DNA of 64,000 nucleotides from Pelomonas sp047654805. GTDB taxonomy: Bacteria > Pseudomonadota > Gammaproteobacteria > Burkholderiales > Burkholderiaceae_C. The notes under the pieces were generated by a model, which saw only the letters and a program-made list of their open reading frames with translations, did no database searches and was not told the origin of the DNA. The stretch spans positions 1,488,001-1,552,000 of the forward strand of contig NZ_JASGIV010000001.1 in assembly GCF_047654805.1 (NCBI RefSeq). Direction: 5' to 3'. Both the position numbers and the translations under genes were made by a program. Positions 8,601 to 17,187 of the stretch are shown piece after piece (within the stretch, counting starts at the first letter, position 1; each line of letters starts with the position of its first letter).

Positions 8601-9110
8601 TCACTTGTAGGGACGTACGCTGGACAGCGGGCCGAAGTCGAGCGTCTTGCGGCCGGCATTCCACTGCAGAGGACGCCAGCAGGCCTGCATCTCGCTGCGC
8701 GGCATGTCCTCGGTGACCTTCTGGCCGCAGAGGGGGCCGCCCACCGCCAGCCAAAGTCTGCGCTGCTCCAGCCGGATGCCCTCGGCGCCATGCTCGAACG
8801 CCGGTTTGGCGTCGGCGCCCGCCGCGCTGAGGAAGACCTGTACCGATCCGCCACCCGCGCCGCTGAACAAGGACTCCGCACCTTCGCATTCGAAGGCTCC
8901 TGTGTAGATCACGTGATCGTCCCGGCCGTCACCGTCCACATCAACGATGCTCACCATGCCGGGTGAGGCGCCTGGCTTGCCTCCCGCGGTCTGGCAGTCT
9001 GCGTTCATGGCATTGACGATGGCGCGAACCCGCGAGGGCAAGGGCTGCGCGGCGAGCGCGCTTGACAAGGCCAGTACGAAGCAGATGGTGAAGACAGGGG
9101 CGGCACGCAT
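8601..9110 (-). CDS. Secreted protein of unknown function
   Basis: 169 residues. A clear signal peptide (VFTICFVLALSSALAAQP) is followed by a soluble domain with four cysteines. A calcium-loop-like segment, DVDGDGRDDHVIYTG, resembles FG-GAP/EF-hand-like loops. No enzyme motif is recognisable. The ATG at 9110 is chosen because the signal peptide starts just after it; the frame stays open upstream without meaning. It diverges from the ParD-like gene, and both may use the 84-base region between them. Confidence 0.65.
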   Translation of the reverse strand: MRAAPVFTICFVLALSSALAAQPLPSRVRAIVNAMNADCQTAGGKPGASPGMVSIVDVDGDGRDDHVIYTGAFECEGAESLFSGAGGGSVQVFLSAAGADAKPAFEHGAEGIRLEQRRLWLAVGGPLCGQKVTEDMPRSEMQACWRPLQWNAGRKTLDFGPLSSVRPYK

Positions 9111-9168
9111 GATGGCGACTCTAAGGGGTTTGGTGTCCGGTTCAATGGATGCGACCGTTATACGTTTC

Positions 9169-9185
9169 ATATACAAATCGTATAT
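9169..9185. promoter_or_regulatory. Candidate operator palindrome before the ParD-like/MAP genes
   Basis: ATATAC, five bases (AAATC), then GTATAT form an inverted repeat that ends 9 bases before the ParD-like ATG at 9195. A second, overlapping pair, TATACG at 9159-9164 and CGTATA at 9179-9184, widens the symmetry. It is an AT-rich island in GC-rich DNA. Such sites before antitoxin-like DNA-binding proteins usually serve autorepression; this is inferred. Confidence 0.5.
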
Positions 9186-9194
9186 AGTGGCGGC

Positions 9195-9443
9195 ATGGGA
9201 ATCGTCAAAATCTCCGATCCGTTGCACGAAAGTCTGCGCGTAGCCAGTCAGGCCTTGTCGCGCTCCATCAATGCCCAGGCCGAGCACTGGATGCGCATCG
9301 GCATGCTGGCCGAGCTGCATCCGCAGCTGAGCCACAGCGAGCTGTGCCAGTTGCTGATCCGTGCCGAGCAGGAGGGCGGGTTGGACCTTGCGCGGCTGGC
9401 GGGCTGGGTTCAACTGCCCAAGGCCAAGGGAGCGCGTGCATGA
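9195..9443 (+). CDS. ParD-like antitoxin-family protein
   Basis: 82 residues. It resembles the ParD_like family: a short N-terminal ribbon (MGIVKISDPLHESLRVAS), then RSINAQAEHWMRIGMLAELHPQL, as in ribbon-helix-helix antitoxins where a helix binds the operator. The second half is helical. It lies directly after a palindrome that could be its operator. The stop overlaps the ATG of the methionine aminopeptidase gene (ATGA), the spacing typical of antitoxin-toxin pairs, but no ParE-type toxin is present. Whether it regulates the peptidase, binds it, or does neither is unknown. Confidence 0.7.
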   Translation: MGIVKISDPLHESLRVASQALSRSINAQAEHWMRIGMLAELHPQLSHSELCQLLIRAEQEGGLDLARLAGWVQLPKAKGARA

Positions 9444-10237
9444 AGAGCATCAAGCTGCGCACGCCCGACGAAGTCGCCAAGGCGCGTGCCGCCGGGCATC
9501 TGATCGCCGAGGTGCTGGCCATGCTGAAGCCCCACGTGGTGCCCGGCGTGACGACGGAGGAACTGGACGACATCTGCCATGACTACATCGTCAACACGCT
9601 GAAGTGCATCCCGTCCAACGTCGGCTACCACGGCTACCCGAAGACGGCCTGCATCTCGCCCAACCATGTCGTCTGCCACGGCATCCCGTCCAGGGACAAG
9701 AAGCTGAAGAAGGGTGACATCGTCAACGTGGACGTGACGCTCACCAAGGACGGCTGGTTCGGCGACAGCAGCCGCATGTTCATCGTCGGAGAGGCCAACG
9801 TGCTGGCGCGCCGGCTGGTGATGACGACCTACGAGGCCCTGCGGGCCGGCATACGCCAGGTGCGCCCGGGTGCGACGCTCGGTGACGTGGGCCATGCCAT
9901 CCAGAAGGTGGCGCACGCGGCCGGCTTCAGTGTCGTGCGCGAGTATGGCGGCCACGGTATCGGCGACATCTATCACGACGATCCGCACGTCAACCACTTC
10001 GGCCGGCCTGGTGAGGGCCTGAAGCTGCAGGAGGGCATGATCTTCACGATCGAGCCCATGATCAACGCGGGCGGGGCCGGTATCCGCGAGCTCAGTGATG
10101 GCTGGACCGTGGTCACGCGCGACCACTCGCTGTCGGCCCAATGGGAGCACATGGTTGCCGTCACCAGGGATGGCTTCGAGATCCTCACGCCGTGGCCGGA
10201 TGGCCTGGGGGACTATCCGGCCATCGCCGACGCTTAA
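9440..10237 (+). CDS. map: Type I methionine aminopeptidase
   Basis: 265 residues, close to E. coli Map (264). It removes the initiator methionine from new proteins. The five metal ligands are in order: Asp in NVDVTL, Asp in FGDSSRMF, His in YGGHGIGD, Glu in FTIEPMI and Glu in SAQWEH. The substrate-pocket YHGYPKTACIS segment is also present. The housekeeping map gene of Burkholderiales normally sits beside rpsB and glnD, so this copy, coupled to a ParD-like gene, is probably a second paralogue. It converges on the peroxidase gene, and the two stop codons share the bases TTAA. Confidence 0.9.
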   Translation: MKSIKLRTPDEVAKARAAGHLIAEVLAMLKPHVVPGVTTEELDDICHDYIVNTLKCIPSNVGYHGYPKTACISPNHVVCHGIPSRDKKLKKGDIVNVDVTLTKDGWFGDSSRMFIVGEANVLARRLVMTTYEALRAGIRQVRPGATLGDVGHAIQKVAHAAGFSVVREYGGHGIGDIYHDDPHVNHFGRPGEGLKLQEGMIFTIEPMINAGGAGIRELSDGWTVVTRDHSLSAQWEHMVAVTRDGFEILTPWPDGLGDYPAIADA

Positions 10238-11883
10238 GGCGCGTCAATCCACTCCGCCAGCGCCAGCATGTCGAGCTTGGCGGGCAGGCCCAACAGCTCC
10301 TCCGAGGGATTCCAGAGCGGCATCTGGAACAGATAGCTGTAGTGGTCGTTCCATGCCAGGCCGATCAGCGTCTCGGCGACGATGCGGCTGCCCACCTCGC
10401 CGAGGTGGCGGCCGTTCTCCATGATCTCGGCCTCCTTCAGGATGTAGTACCAAAGCGGCGCGGCACCGGTGAGCCAGCGTTGGCTGCGCGCCTTGGCAAA
10501 GAAGGCTGCGCCGTCTGCCCAAGGCGAGATTTCGTCACCCTCGTTGCGAACGGTCCAGAGCTGTTCGTCGTTCAGGATGCGGTCACGTGCGACGCCCATC
10601 ATGCGCGCGATGCTCTGCCCAGATGGCAAGCCCATGCTGACGCCGCGCTGCAGGTTGCGGAAGGCGAGGGAGCCGAAGGGCGTGGGCTCGCCGGCGAACT
10701 CGGGCAGGTCCTTCAGCGGATCGACCAGGAAGGCGTCGATGCGGTAGCTGGGTTGCGGGAGCTGCTTCTGGCCGGGAGCTTGCTGATTGGGCGTGCCGAA
10801 GAAGAACTTCCAGTCGATGCCCCAGTCGTCAGGCAGGGGTTCGCCGAAGCCGGCCATCGAGTCGGTGGGCTGGTGCTTCAGCGGCTTGTCGGTGGCTGGA
10901 TCGCGCAGCGGGAAGGGGAAGATGGGAATCCGGCTGAACTGCTTGCCCGCGAAGCCACCGCTGCTGCCGGCGATGATCCGGTCGTTGAGCGAATAGCTCG
11001 GCCGCACCATCGAGTGGCCGAAGCGGTAGGCCGCCACCGAGAACTCCACCGGGATGTAGGCGGTGCCCTCATGCGGGTGATAGAACTGCAGACGGGGCCC
11101 GCGCCTGTCGGGGAGGGGCATCAGCGACTCGACGATCCCGGCGTCGCAGACCCTGGGCAGGAAGTCGTTCAGCACGATCCACTGGTAGCACCAGCGCACG
11201 ATGCGCTGGGTTTCGTTGAAGTGCGCGTCCTCCTCGCCGGGCTTGAAGTTCGGGCCGATCCGGTCGTAGACCTTGTTGTGGAACCTCAGGAACAGGGCCT
11301 GGATCTGCGAGACGATCTTGTTCTCGTCGTTGCGCTTGTCGCCGATCAGCGCCGTGTTGTCAGCAGTTCGCTGCAGGTCAGGGCGCTCCATCCCGGAGAC
11401 GCCGACGTTGCGGCCGAGGATGAACTTGCCCCGCCTCGGTTTTTCGTAGAGATAGGGCTGGTCGGCGGGGCCGCGTCCATAGAGGCAGTCCAGATCCAGC
11501 CGTGGCGTTCGGAAGTCTTCCAGCGCATCCGGGTCGTTGGTGCGCTGCAGTGAGGAGGCAGGGTCGAAGGTGATGTCGTGGTCGACGAACTGGCCAAGAT
11601 AGGTGTAGCCGGCGGGGATGTCAGGGCTTTCGTCCTCGGGCTCCCGTTCCGTGATGGGTGCGTCTGGCGGTTCGCCCTTGTCGATGTTGTTCTGGAACTC
11701 CGAGGTCACCATCAGCCCGGCCAGCTCGGTCAGCGTCTCGCGCAGCTCCTGCTCCTGCATCGGGCTCTGCGGCAAGGCGGCCGGCTCCAGCCAGCGGAAC
11801 ATCCGGCCGAACTTGGCCGTGCCGGCACTTGACTGTCCAGTGCTTTCAAGGCCGCGCAGCGGCCGCGATCCATGTCCTGCCAT
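10234..11883 (-). CDS. Animal-type haem peroxidase (bacterial peroxicin-like)
   Basis: 549 residues of the An_peroxidase superfamily, related to myeloperoxidase and cyclooxygenase. The distal-side FVDHDITFDP supplies the distal His and the covalent-haem Asp region, and VAAYRFGHSMVRPSY carries the proximal His and following Arg. An Asn pairing with that His would lie further on, as in the family. No signal peptide is evident. The ATG at 11883 has GGGAG seven bases before it and is preferred to the GTG at 11910. A CGTTGCAACG palindrome at 11910-11919 lies just upstream. These enzymes oxidise halides or phenols with H2O2; the substrate here is unknown. Confidence 0.85.
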   Translation of the reverse strand: MAGHGSRPLRGLESTGQSSAGTAKFGRMFRWLEPAALPQSPMQEQELRETLTELAGLMVTSEFQNNIDKGEPPDAPITEREPEDESPDIPAGYTYLGQFVDHDITFDPASSLQRTNDPDALEDFRTPRLDLDCLYGRGPADQPYLYEKPRRGKFILGRNVGVSGMERPDLQRTADNTALIGDKRNDENKIVSQIQALFLRFHNKVYDRIGPNFKPGEEDAHFNETQRIVRWCYQWIVLNDFLPRVCDAGIVESLMPLPDRRGPRLQFYHPHEGTAYIPVEFSVAAYRFGHSMVRPSYSLNDRIIAGSSGGFAGKQFSRIPIFPFPLRDPATDKPLKHQPTDSMAGFGEPLPDDWGIDWKFFFGTPNQQAPGQKQLPQPSYRIDAFLVDPLKDLPEFAGEPTPFGSLAFRNLQRGVSMGLPSGQSIARMMGVARDRILNDEQLWTVRNEGDEISPWADGAAFFAKARSQRWLTGAAPLWYYILKEAEIMENGRHLGEVGSRIVAETLIGLAWNDHYSYLFQMPLWNPSEELLGLPAKLDMLALAEWIDAP

Positions 11884-11984
11884 TGCGGTTCTCCCGAGCA
11901 TGCGTTGCACGTTGCAACGTCAGCAATGTGCTCGGTGCACAAGTCGCTCGCATCCCAACTGTTATGGAGAGCGACAGCTGGCGG

Positions 11985-12407
11985 TCAGCCTGAGTGCGGC
12001 ATGGCGTCCTCGAGCTGCAGGCGCGCCTTAGCGTCGGCATGGGCGGCCTCGATCAGCCTGGTCAGCGCCGCCTCGTCGATGGCGGTGTCCGGCCTGAGCT
12101 TGACGTGGCGCATGAACCTGCCTGTGCCTTGCAGCAACCCCGCAGGGTCCGGCAGCTCGGCGCCGCAGAAGAAGCCGACGTTGACGTGGGCCCTGAAGGC
12201 GTTGACGTAGGCGAAGGCCGCATCGCCCACGCAGGCGGTGGGCATGCCGTCGTGCAGCAACTCCCGCACATCGCCGCCGCAGCGGCGCAGCGCCTCGAAC
12301 CACTGCCGGGCTATGGCACCCAGCGCGTCGGCATGGGCGTCAAGCCACGCCTGCACGACCGGGTCCCGTCGGACCGCCGAGGGGAAACGCATCAGCGGGC
12401 GCATCAT
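11985..12407 (-). CDS. DUF1801-domain protein
   Basis: 140 residues of the DUF1801/YdhG-like family. The conserved blocks are DGMPTACVGDAAFAYVNAF, then HVNVGFFCGAELPDPAGLL and GTGRFMRHVKL. These small cytosolic proteins have an unknown biochemical role; related domains resemble a frataxin-like fold. There are tandem ATG codons at the start (12407 and 12404). It lies 12 bases after the MgtC-like gene on the same strand, so they may be co-transcribed. Confidence 0.8.
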   Translation of the reverse strand: MMRPLMRFPSAVRRDPVVQAWLDAHADALGAIARQWFEALRRCGGDVRELLHDGMPTACVGDAAFAYVNAFRAHVNVGFFCGAELPDPAGLLQGTGRFMRHVKLRPDTAIDEAALTRLIEAAHADAKARLQLEDAMPHSG

Positions 12408-12419
12408 GGCCGGCGCGCC

Positions 12420-13169
12420 TCAGTTGCGAGCGTGAGTCACGCGGTAGCTTGCCAGGCCGGGCAGCTCGGGCAGCCGGCTCGCGAAGCGCGACAGCGTCTC
12501 GCCGTGGTAGTTGCGCCGCGCGGTGCAGACAAAGCGCCATTCCTGGCAGTCGGCCGTGCATTCGATGCTGACCGAACCTGGTGCGAAGTCGTAGCCCAGC
12601 GCCGCCGTGAAGGCGACCAGTTCGGCCTGCTCGAAGCTGCGCCCCGGCCGTCCCTGCAACTGGACGGCGATGGCCGGATGGGAGGGCAGGGCAGCCTCCA
12701 GCTTGGAGCCCCACATCATCAGCGAAGCGCACAGCAACGTCAGCGCGATGGCGGCGAAATAGAAACCCATGCCCACCAGGATGCCTATGGCCGAAGCGGC
12801 CCAGAGGGAGGCCGCCGTGGTCAGGCCGGAGATGTTCATGCCCTCGCGCATGATGACGCCCGCACACAGGAAGCCGATGCCTGTGACGACACCTTGGATG
12901 ACGCGAGTCGGGTCCATCAGCGGCGCGACGATGGCTTCGCCGCTGCCGCCGAACCACTGGTGGGGCAGGCCAAGCAGCACGATGACGGCAGCGGACGCCA
13001 TGCAGACGAGGGCATAGGTCCGCATGCCGGCCGCGCGGCCGTGGAAGGCCCTCTCGTAGCCCAGCATGAGGCCCAACAGCCCGGCGCCGACGAGGTGCAT
13101 CAGCACCAGCAGATTGGCCTGCCACTGCGGCAGGGTCCAGTAACGCAGTAACTGCTCGGTTTCGATCAT
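12420..13169 (-). CDS. MgtC/SapB-family membrane protein
   Basis: 249 residues. The N-terminal part has four to five membrane helices with the MgtC signature, including GLMLGYERAFHGRAAGMRTYALV and VIQGVVTGIGFLCAGVIM. The C-terminal cytoplasmic part (about 165-249) would form the ACT-like domain. MgtC proteins affect Mg2+ homeostasis, acid tolerance and, in pathogens, the F-ATPase; in free-living bacteria the role is unclear. The ATG at 13169 is used because membrane helices follow at once, while upstream in-frame sequence is low-complexity. Confidence 0.85.
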   Translation of the reverse strand: MIETEQLLRYWTLPQWQANLLVLMHLVGAGLLGLMLGYERAFHGRAAGMRTYALVCMASAAVIVLLGLPHQWFGGSGEAIVAPLMDPTRVIQGVVTGIGFLCAGVIMREGMNISGLTTAASLWAASAIGILVGMGFYFAAIALTLLCASLMMWGSKLEAALPSHPAIAVQLQGRPGRSFEQAELVAFTAALGYDFAPGSVSIECTADCQEWRFVCTARRNYHGETLSRFASRLPELPGLASYRVTHARN

Positions 13170-13258
13170 GGAAGGGTGGCAGACGAGGCCCGGTCGGCCC
13201 CGCGCGCACGCTAACCCAGTTCCCTGCGGGGCGCCAGCGCTACCCCGGTCCCGACCGT

Positions 13259-13675
13259 CTAGGCGAGTGCCGCCATGCGCTCGACAAGCACGCAGCGCAC
13301 CCATTTTCTGGCGGTGATCTGCACGGTCTGCGCGAGCAGGAACTCCTCGGCCTGCGAGTTGGGGGTCTCGAACTCGAAGCCGCAGAGCTGCACGATGCGG
13401 CTCAGTGGCCGCGTCCAGACGCGGCGCACGTCAGCGCTGAACAGCGGTACGCCTTCATCCTCACCCAGCAGCAGGCGCATCTCGTAGTGCTGCGCATCCA
13501 GCGCCGGTTCAGCCGCCGCCAGAATCTGCAGACCGGCCTCGCTGAGGTTGACCACGACACCGCCGCGCGCTGCCGAGAGGCCTTCGGGCTTGATGACCCA
13601 CACCGGCAACTGCTCGTGCTCGTCAGGCACGAGGAAGAATTCGACGCGGGGGAAGCGGCGCTGGTCAATCGACAT
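13259..13675 (-). CDS. PilZ-domain cyclic-di-GMP-binding protein
   Basis: 138 residues, a stand-alone PilZ domain. Both ligand motifs are intact: RxxxR at R6-R10 (RRFPR) and NxSxxG (NLSEAG) at about residues 42-47, so it should bind cyclic-di-GMP. The C-terminal 30 residues form a helix. Such proteins relay cyclic-di-GMP to surface structures or enzymes. There is no obvious partner next to it. It is a different gene from the PilZ protein in the flagellar cluster. Confidence 0.8.
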   Translation of the reverse strand: MSIDQRRFPRVEFFLVPDEHEQLPVWVIKPEGLSAARGGVVVNLSEAGLQILAAAEPALDAQHYEMRLLLGEDEGVPLFSADVRRVWTRPLSRIVQLCGFEFETPNSQAEEFLLAQTVQITARKWVRCVLVERMAALA

Positions 13676-13768
13676 GAGGTGCTCGCGGTGCGTTGAAGGG
13701 CCGGATCAGAGCATCCGCGAATGACAGGCGCTTGTCAGCAGCGGCGCCGTCCCCGGAATTGACTTCGG

Positions 13769-14491
13769 TCAAACCGCCAGCAGTTCGACCTCGAACAGCA
13801 GCGTCGCATTCGGCGGGATCACGCCGCCGGCGCCATGGGCGCCGTAGCCCAGCTCGGGCGGCAGCACCAGCATGCGCGTGCCTCCCACCTTCATGCCCTG
13901 CACGCCCTCGTCCCAGCCTGCGATGACCTCGCCGCCACCCAGCTTGAACTTGAAGGGCTGGCCGCGGTCCTTGCTGGAGTCGAATTTCTTGCCCTTCATG
14001 CCGTCCTTGTAGAGCCAGCCGGTGTAGTGCACCGACACGCGCTGGCCCTTGACGGCCTCGGCGCCTTCACCGACGGTACGGTCCTCGTACTGCAGGCCGC
14101 TGGACGCGGTGTGCAGGTTCAGCTCCACGGGCTCGGGGCCGCCAGCCAGCCCCAGCAGTTCGACCTCGAAGCACAGCGTGGCGTTGGGCGGGATGACGCC
14201 GCCAGCGCCGCGCGCGCCGTAGCCGAGCTGGGCCGGGATGATCAGCGTTCGCTTGCCGCCGATCTTCATGCCCTGAACGCCTTCGTCCCAGCCACGGATG
14301 ACCATGCCGGCGCCCAGCTCGAACTCGAAGGGATCGCGGCGGTCGAGGCTGGAGTCGAACTTGGTCGTGCGGGCGCCATCGACCCAGAGCCAGCCGGTGT
14401 AGTGGACGGTGACGTCGTGGCCGGCTGCCGCCTGCTTGCCGTCGCCTTCGATGCTGTCTTCGTACTGCAGGCCGCTGGGCGTGGTGTTCAT
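13769..14491 (-). CDS. FKBP-type peptidyl-prolyl isomerase with two tandem domains
   Basis: 240 residues made of two FKBP domains, about 1-115 and 128-240. Each has SGLQYED at the start, VHYTGWL, FDSS, GWDEGVQGMK and LGYGA-GAGGVIPPNATL-FEVELL. Both keep the aromatic and Asp residues of the prolyl-isomerase pocket. Single-domain FKBPs are about 110 residues, so this is an internal duplication and fusion. No signal peptide is seen, so it acts in the cytosol. The ATG overlaps the gluQRS stop (ATGA). Confidence 0.9.
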   Translation of the reverse strand: MNTTPSGLQYEDSIEGDGKQAAAGHDVTVHYTGWLWVDGARTTKFDSSLDRRDPFEFELGAGMVIRGWDEGVQGMKIGGKRTLIIPAQLGYGARGAGGVIPPNATLCFEVELLGLAGGPEPVELNLHTASSGLQYEDRTVGEGAEAVKGQRVSVHYTGWLYKDGMKGKKFDSSKDRGQPFKFKLGGGEVIAGWDEGVQGMKVGGTRMLVLPPELGYGAHGAGGVIPPNATLLFEVELLAV

Positions 14492-15357
14492 GGGGAATCC
14501 TTAAGATTGGTGAATGCGGGGATTGTCGCTGCTCGCCATTGCGGGACGGCTTCGGCCAGTGGTTCGGCCGTGTGCAGATGCAAGCCCAACTGGGCCGCGG
14601 CCTCGCGCAGGCGAGCCAGCGGCGCGCCCAGGTCCAGTGCCGCCGCGCCGTTCTGCTTGGACAGCTTGTGTCCGTCCGCCGCCAGCACCAGCGGCGTATG
14701 CAGGTAGCGAGGCGTGGGCAGGCCGAGTGCGCGTTGCAGAGCGATCTGGCGCGGCGTGTTGTCGGCCAGGTCCTCGCCGCGGACGACGTCGGTGATGCCC
14801 TGCTCGGCATCGTCGACGACGACGGCGAGCTGGTAGGCCCACAGGCCATCGGCGCGTTGGAGCACGAAGTCGCCGACCTCGGTTTCCAGATCCTGGGACT
14901 GAGCACCAAGGCGGCGGTCCTGCCAGTCGACTCGACCTTCGACGCGAAAGCGCCATGCGCGCACGGGTCGCCCGTTCGTGCCGTGGCGGCAGGTGCCCGG
15001 GTAGACCAGTTCGCCATGCTTGGCGCGCGGGCCGATTGCGGCGGCGATCTCCGCTCTGGTGCAGGCGCAACCGTAGGCCTGGCCTGAGGCGACCAGCCGA
15101 TCCAGCGCTGCTTGATAACGGTCGCCGCGGCGGGACTGCCAGACGGGCGGCTCGTCCGGAGCCAGGCCCAGCGCCCCAAGCTGGTCGAGGATGACCTCGT
15201 CCATGCCCGGCGGGCAGCGTGGGCCGTCGACGTCTTCGATGCGCACCAGCCACTGGCCGCCATGCGCGCGGGCATCCAGCCAGCTGGCCAGCGCGGCCAC
15301 CAGCGAGCCGGCATGCAGCGGGCCAGTGGGCGATGGCGCGAACCGGCCCCGGTACAT
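14488..15357 (-). CDS. gluQRS: Glutamyl-Q tRNA(Asp) synthetase
   Basis: 289 residues, a short GluRS paralogue lacking the anticodon-binding domain. It glutamylates queuosine at position 34 of tRNA-Asp. The HIGH-like motif is APSPTGPLHAGS, KMSKS appears as HKLSKQ, and cysteines in YGCACTRAEI and YPGTCRH are the zinc site. The ATG at 15357 gives the family N-terminus (MYRGRFAPSPTG). The frame runs on upstream inside the LysR gene, but that extension is rejected. It follows the LysR gene by two bases and is coupled to the FKBP gene. Confidence 0.93.
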   Translation of the reverse strand: MYRGRFAPSPTGPLHAGSLVAALASWLDARAHGGQWLVRIEDVDGPRCPPGMDEVILDQLGALGLAPDEPPVWQSRRGDRYQAALDRLVASGQAYGCACTRAEIAAAIGPRAKHGELVYPGTCRHGTNGRPVRAWRFRVEGRVDWQDRRLGAQSQDLETEVGDFVLQRADGLWAYQLAVVVDDAEQGITDVVRGEDLADNTPRQIALQRALGLPTPRYLHTPLVLAADGHKLSKQNGAAALDLGAPLARLREAAAQLGLHLHTAEPLAEAVPQWRAATIPAFTNLKDSP

Positions 15358-15359
15358 CG

Positions 15360-16331
15360 TCACAGGAGCAGGCCTTCGTGCTGTTCCAGCAAGGCTCGCT
15401 GCGTGGCGGGACCACGCAGCTTGTCTATCCACCAGGCCAGCGCCTTGCCGGGTGTCTGGCCCGTGTCGCGCCAGGCGTAGTGCATCAGGCTGGCGCGCCG
15501 GCCTTCGTAGGTGGCCTTGCGCACCAGTCGGCCGGCCTCGATATGGCGCCTCACCATGGGCTCGGGCAATGAACCGCAGCCCAGGCCGCGCATCATGGCT
15601 TCCAGCTTGGTGGCCAGCGACGGCACGGTCAGGACGTCCTGGCCCGGCAGCAGGCCGACGGTGAGAGGCGCCAGCAGCCGAGCGCTGTCGGCGACGGCGA
15701 TGATGCGGTGCTCCGCGATCTGGCTGGCGCTCAGCGGGTCGGGCATAGCGGCCAGTGGGTGGTGGGGCGCGATGCAGAAGGCGAACTCCAGCTCGCCGCC
15801 GACCTCGCAATGGATGTTGCTGCTGGGCAGCTGTTGTGCCGGCACGCCGATGGCCACGTCGGCCTGGCCATGCAGAAGTGCTTCCCAGGTGCCGGCCAGC
15901 ACCTCCACGCGCAGCTTGAGCCGGGTCGGCGGCGGCCCGCCGCCGTCGATGCTCTCGGCGTAGAAGGCCTCCATCAGGTCGAACAGTGCTCGGCGGGCGA
16001 CGGCATCGTCCACGGCCAGCGTCAGCTCGCTCTCCCAGCCAGTGGCGATGCGGCGCACGCGGTTGGCGACCGCATCCAGCTCCTGCAGCAGGCGCCGGCC
16101 CTCGTGGAGCAGCTCCTGCCCGGCCGAGGTCAGTACGGCCTGTCGAGAGCTGCGATCGAAGAGCAGCACGTCGAGCGCATCCTCCAGCTGGCGTACGGAA
16201 TAGGTCAGCGCCGAGGGCACGCGGCCCATCTCGCGCGCCGCGGCAGCGAAGCTGCCGGTGCGGGCAATGGTGTCCATCATGGACAGGGCCTCGGGGGTCA
16301 GCGCACGGCGCTTGTCTTGGGAGGTCGGCAT
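15360..16331 (-). CDS. LysR-family transcriptional regulator
   Basis: 323 residues. The N-terminal winged helix-turn-helix is at about 12-70 (GSFAAAAREMGRVPSALTYSV), followed by the linker helix and a two-lobed effector-binding domain. It is divergent from the pirin/flavodoxin pair with 99 bases between. This is the usual layout for a LysR protein that represses itself and activates its neighbours, often in response to quinones or electrophiles. It also heads a run with gluQRS and the FKBP gene. The effector is unknown. Confidence 0.88.
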   Translation of the reverse strand: MPTSQDKRRALTPEALSMMDTIARTGSFAAAAREMGRVPSALTYSVRQLEDALDVLLFDRSSRQAVLTSAGQELLHEGRRLLQELDAVANRVRRIATGWESELTLAVDDAVARRALFDLMEAFYAESIDGGGPPPTRLKLRVEVLAGTWEALLHGQADVAIGVPAQQLPSSNIHCEVGGELEFAFCIAPHHPLAAMPDPLSASQIAEHRIIAVADSARLLAPLTVGLLPGQDVLTVPSLATKLEAMMRGLGCGSLPEPMVRRHIEAGRLVRKATYEGRRASLMHYAWRDTGQTPGKALAWWIDKLRGPATQRALLEQHEGLLL

Positions 16332-16430
16332 GTGTTCAGTCTATTTGAATGATGCCTAGCAGGCGGCTCATCGATGACCAGGCTCAGCGCTCCTACATTG
16401 ACTTCACCGCAATCGCAAAGGAGACCGAAC

Positions 16431-17153
16431 ATGCTGCAGATGATCAAGTCCGCCGACCGAGGCTACGCCGACCATGGCTGGCTGAAGTCTTTCCACAGCT
16501 TCTCCTTTGCCGACTACTACGACCCTGCCCGCATGGGTTTCGGCGCGCTGCGCGTCATCAACGAAGACAAGATCGCACCGGGCACGGGCTTCGGCACCCA
16601 CGGCCATCGCGACATGGAGATCATCAGCTACGTGCTCTCCGGCGAGCTGGCGCATAAGGACAGCATGGGCAATGGCGAAAAGGGCGCTGCCAACTCGGGC
16701 GTGATCCGCCCGGGAGACGTGCAGCGCATGAGCGCCGGCACCGGCGTGATGCACAGCGAGTTCAACCATGCCAAGGACCAGACGACGCACTTCCTGCAGA
16801 TATGGATCCAGCCGGATGTGCGTGGCATTGCGCCAAGCTACGAGCAGAAGCACTTCGACACCGCCTCCAAGCGCGGGCAATTGCGCCTCTTGGCGGCCAA
16901 CGATGGCGCTGGCGGAGCAGTGACCATTCACGCCGATGCGCGGCTTTATGCCGGCCTGTTCGATGGTGACGAGGCCGCCGAACTGGACCTGGCTCCGGGG
17001 CGTATGGCCTATGTCCACCTGGTGCGCGGCGTGCTTACCGCAAATGGGCAAGACCTGACGGCTGGTGATGCCTTGCAGCTTCGCGAAACATCGCGCCTCG
17101 CATTGACGGCTGGGCAGGATGCCGAAGTGCTGGTGTTTGACCTGGCCGCCTGA
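16431..17153 (+). CDS. Pirin-family bicupin (YhhW-like)
   Basis: 240 residues. The N-terminal cupin keeps the metal site: H-x-H in GFGTHGHRDMEII, then Glu in SAGTGVMHSEFN. YhhW-type pirins act as quercetin-like dioxygenases or redox sensors. The start has AAAGGAG before the ATG at 16431. It is followed 34 bases later by a WrbA-like flavoprotein, and both are divergent from a LysR gene. The set is a common proteobacterial quinone/redox-stress module. Confidence 0.9.
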   Translation: MLQMIKSADRGYADHGWLKSFHSFSFADYYDPARMGFGALRVINEDKIAPGTGFGTHGHRDMEIISYVLSGELAHKDSMGNGEKGAANSGVIRPGDVQRMSAGTGVMHSEFNHAKDQTTHFLQIWIQPDVRGIAPSYEQKHFDTASKRGQLRLLAANDGAGGAVTIHADARLYAGLFDGDEAAELDLAPGRMAYVHLVRGVLTANGQDLTAGDALQLRETSRLALTAGQDAEVLVFDLAA

Positions 17154-17187
17154 GAATCTCTCCAACCCCCACCCCAAGGAAGCATCC

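Noticed and set aside
15358..15810. Upstream extension of gluQRS to 15810
   Set aside because: The extension lies within the LysR gene, is Arg/Pro-rich, and the family N-terminus begins at the ATG at 15357.
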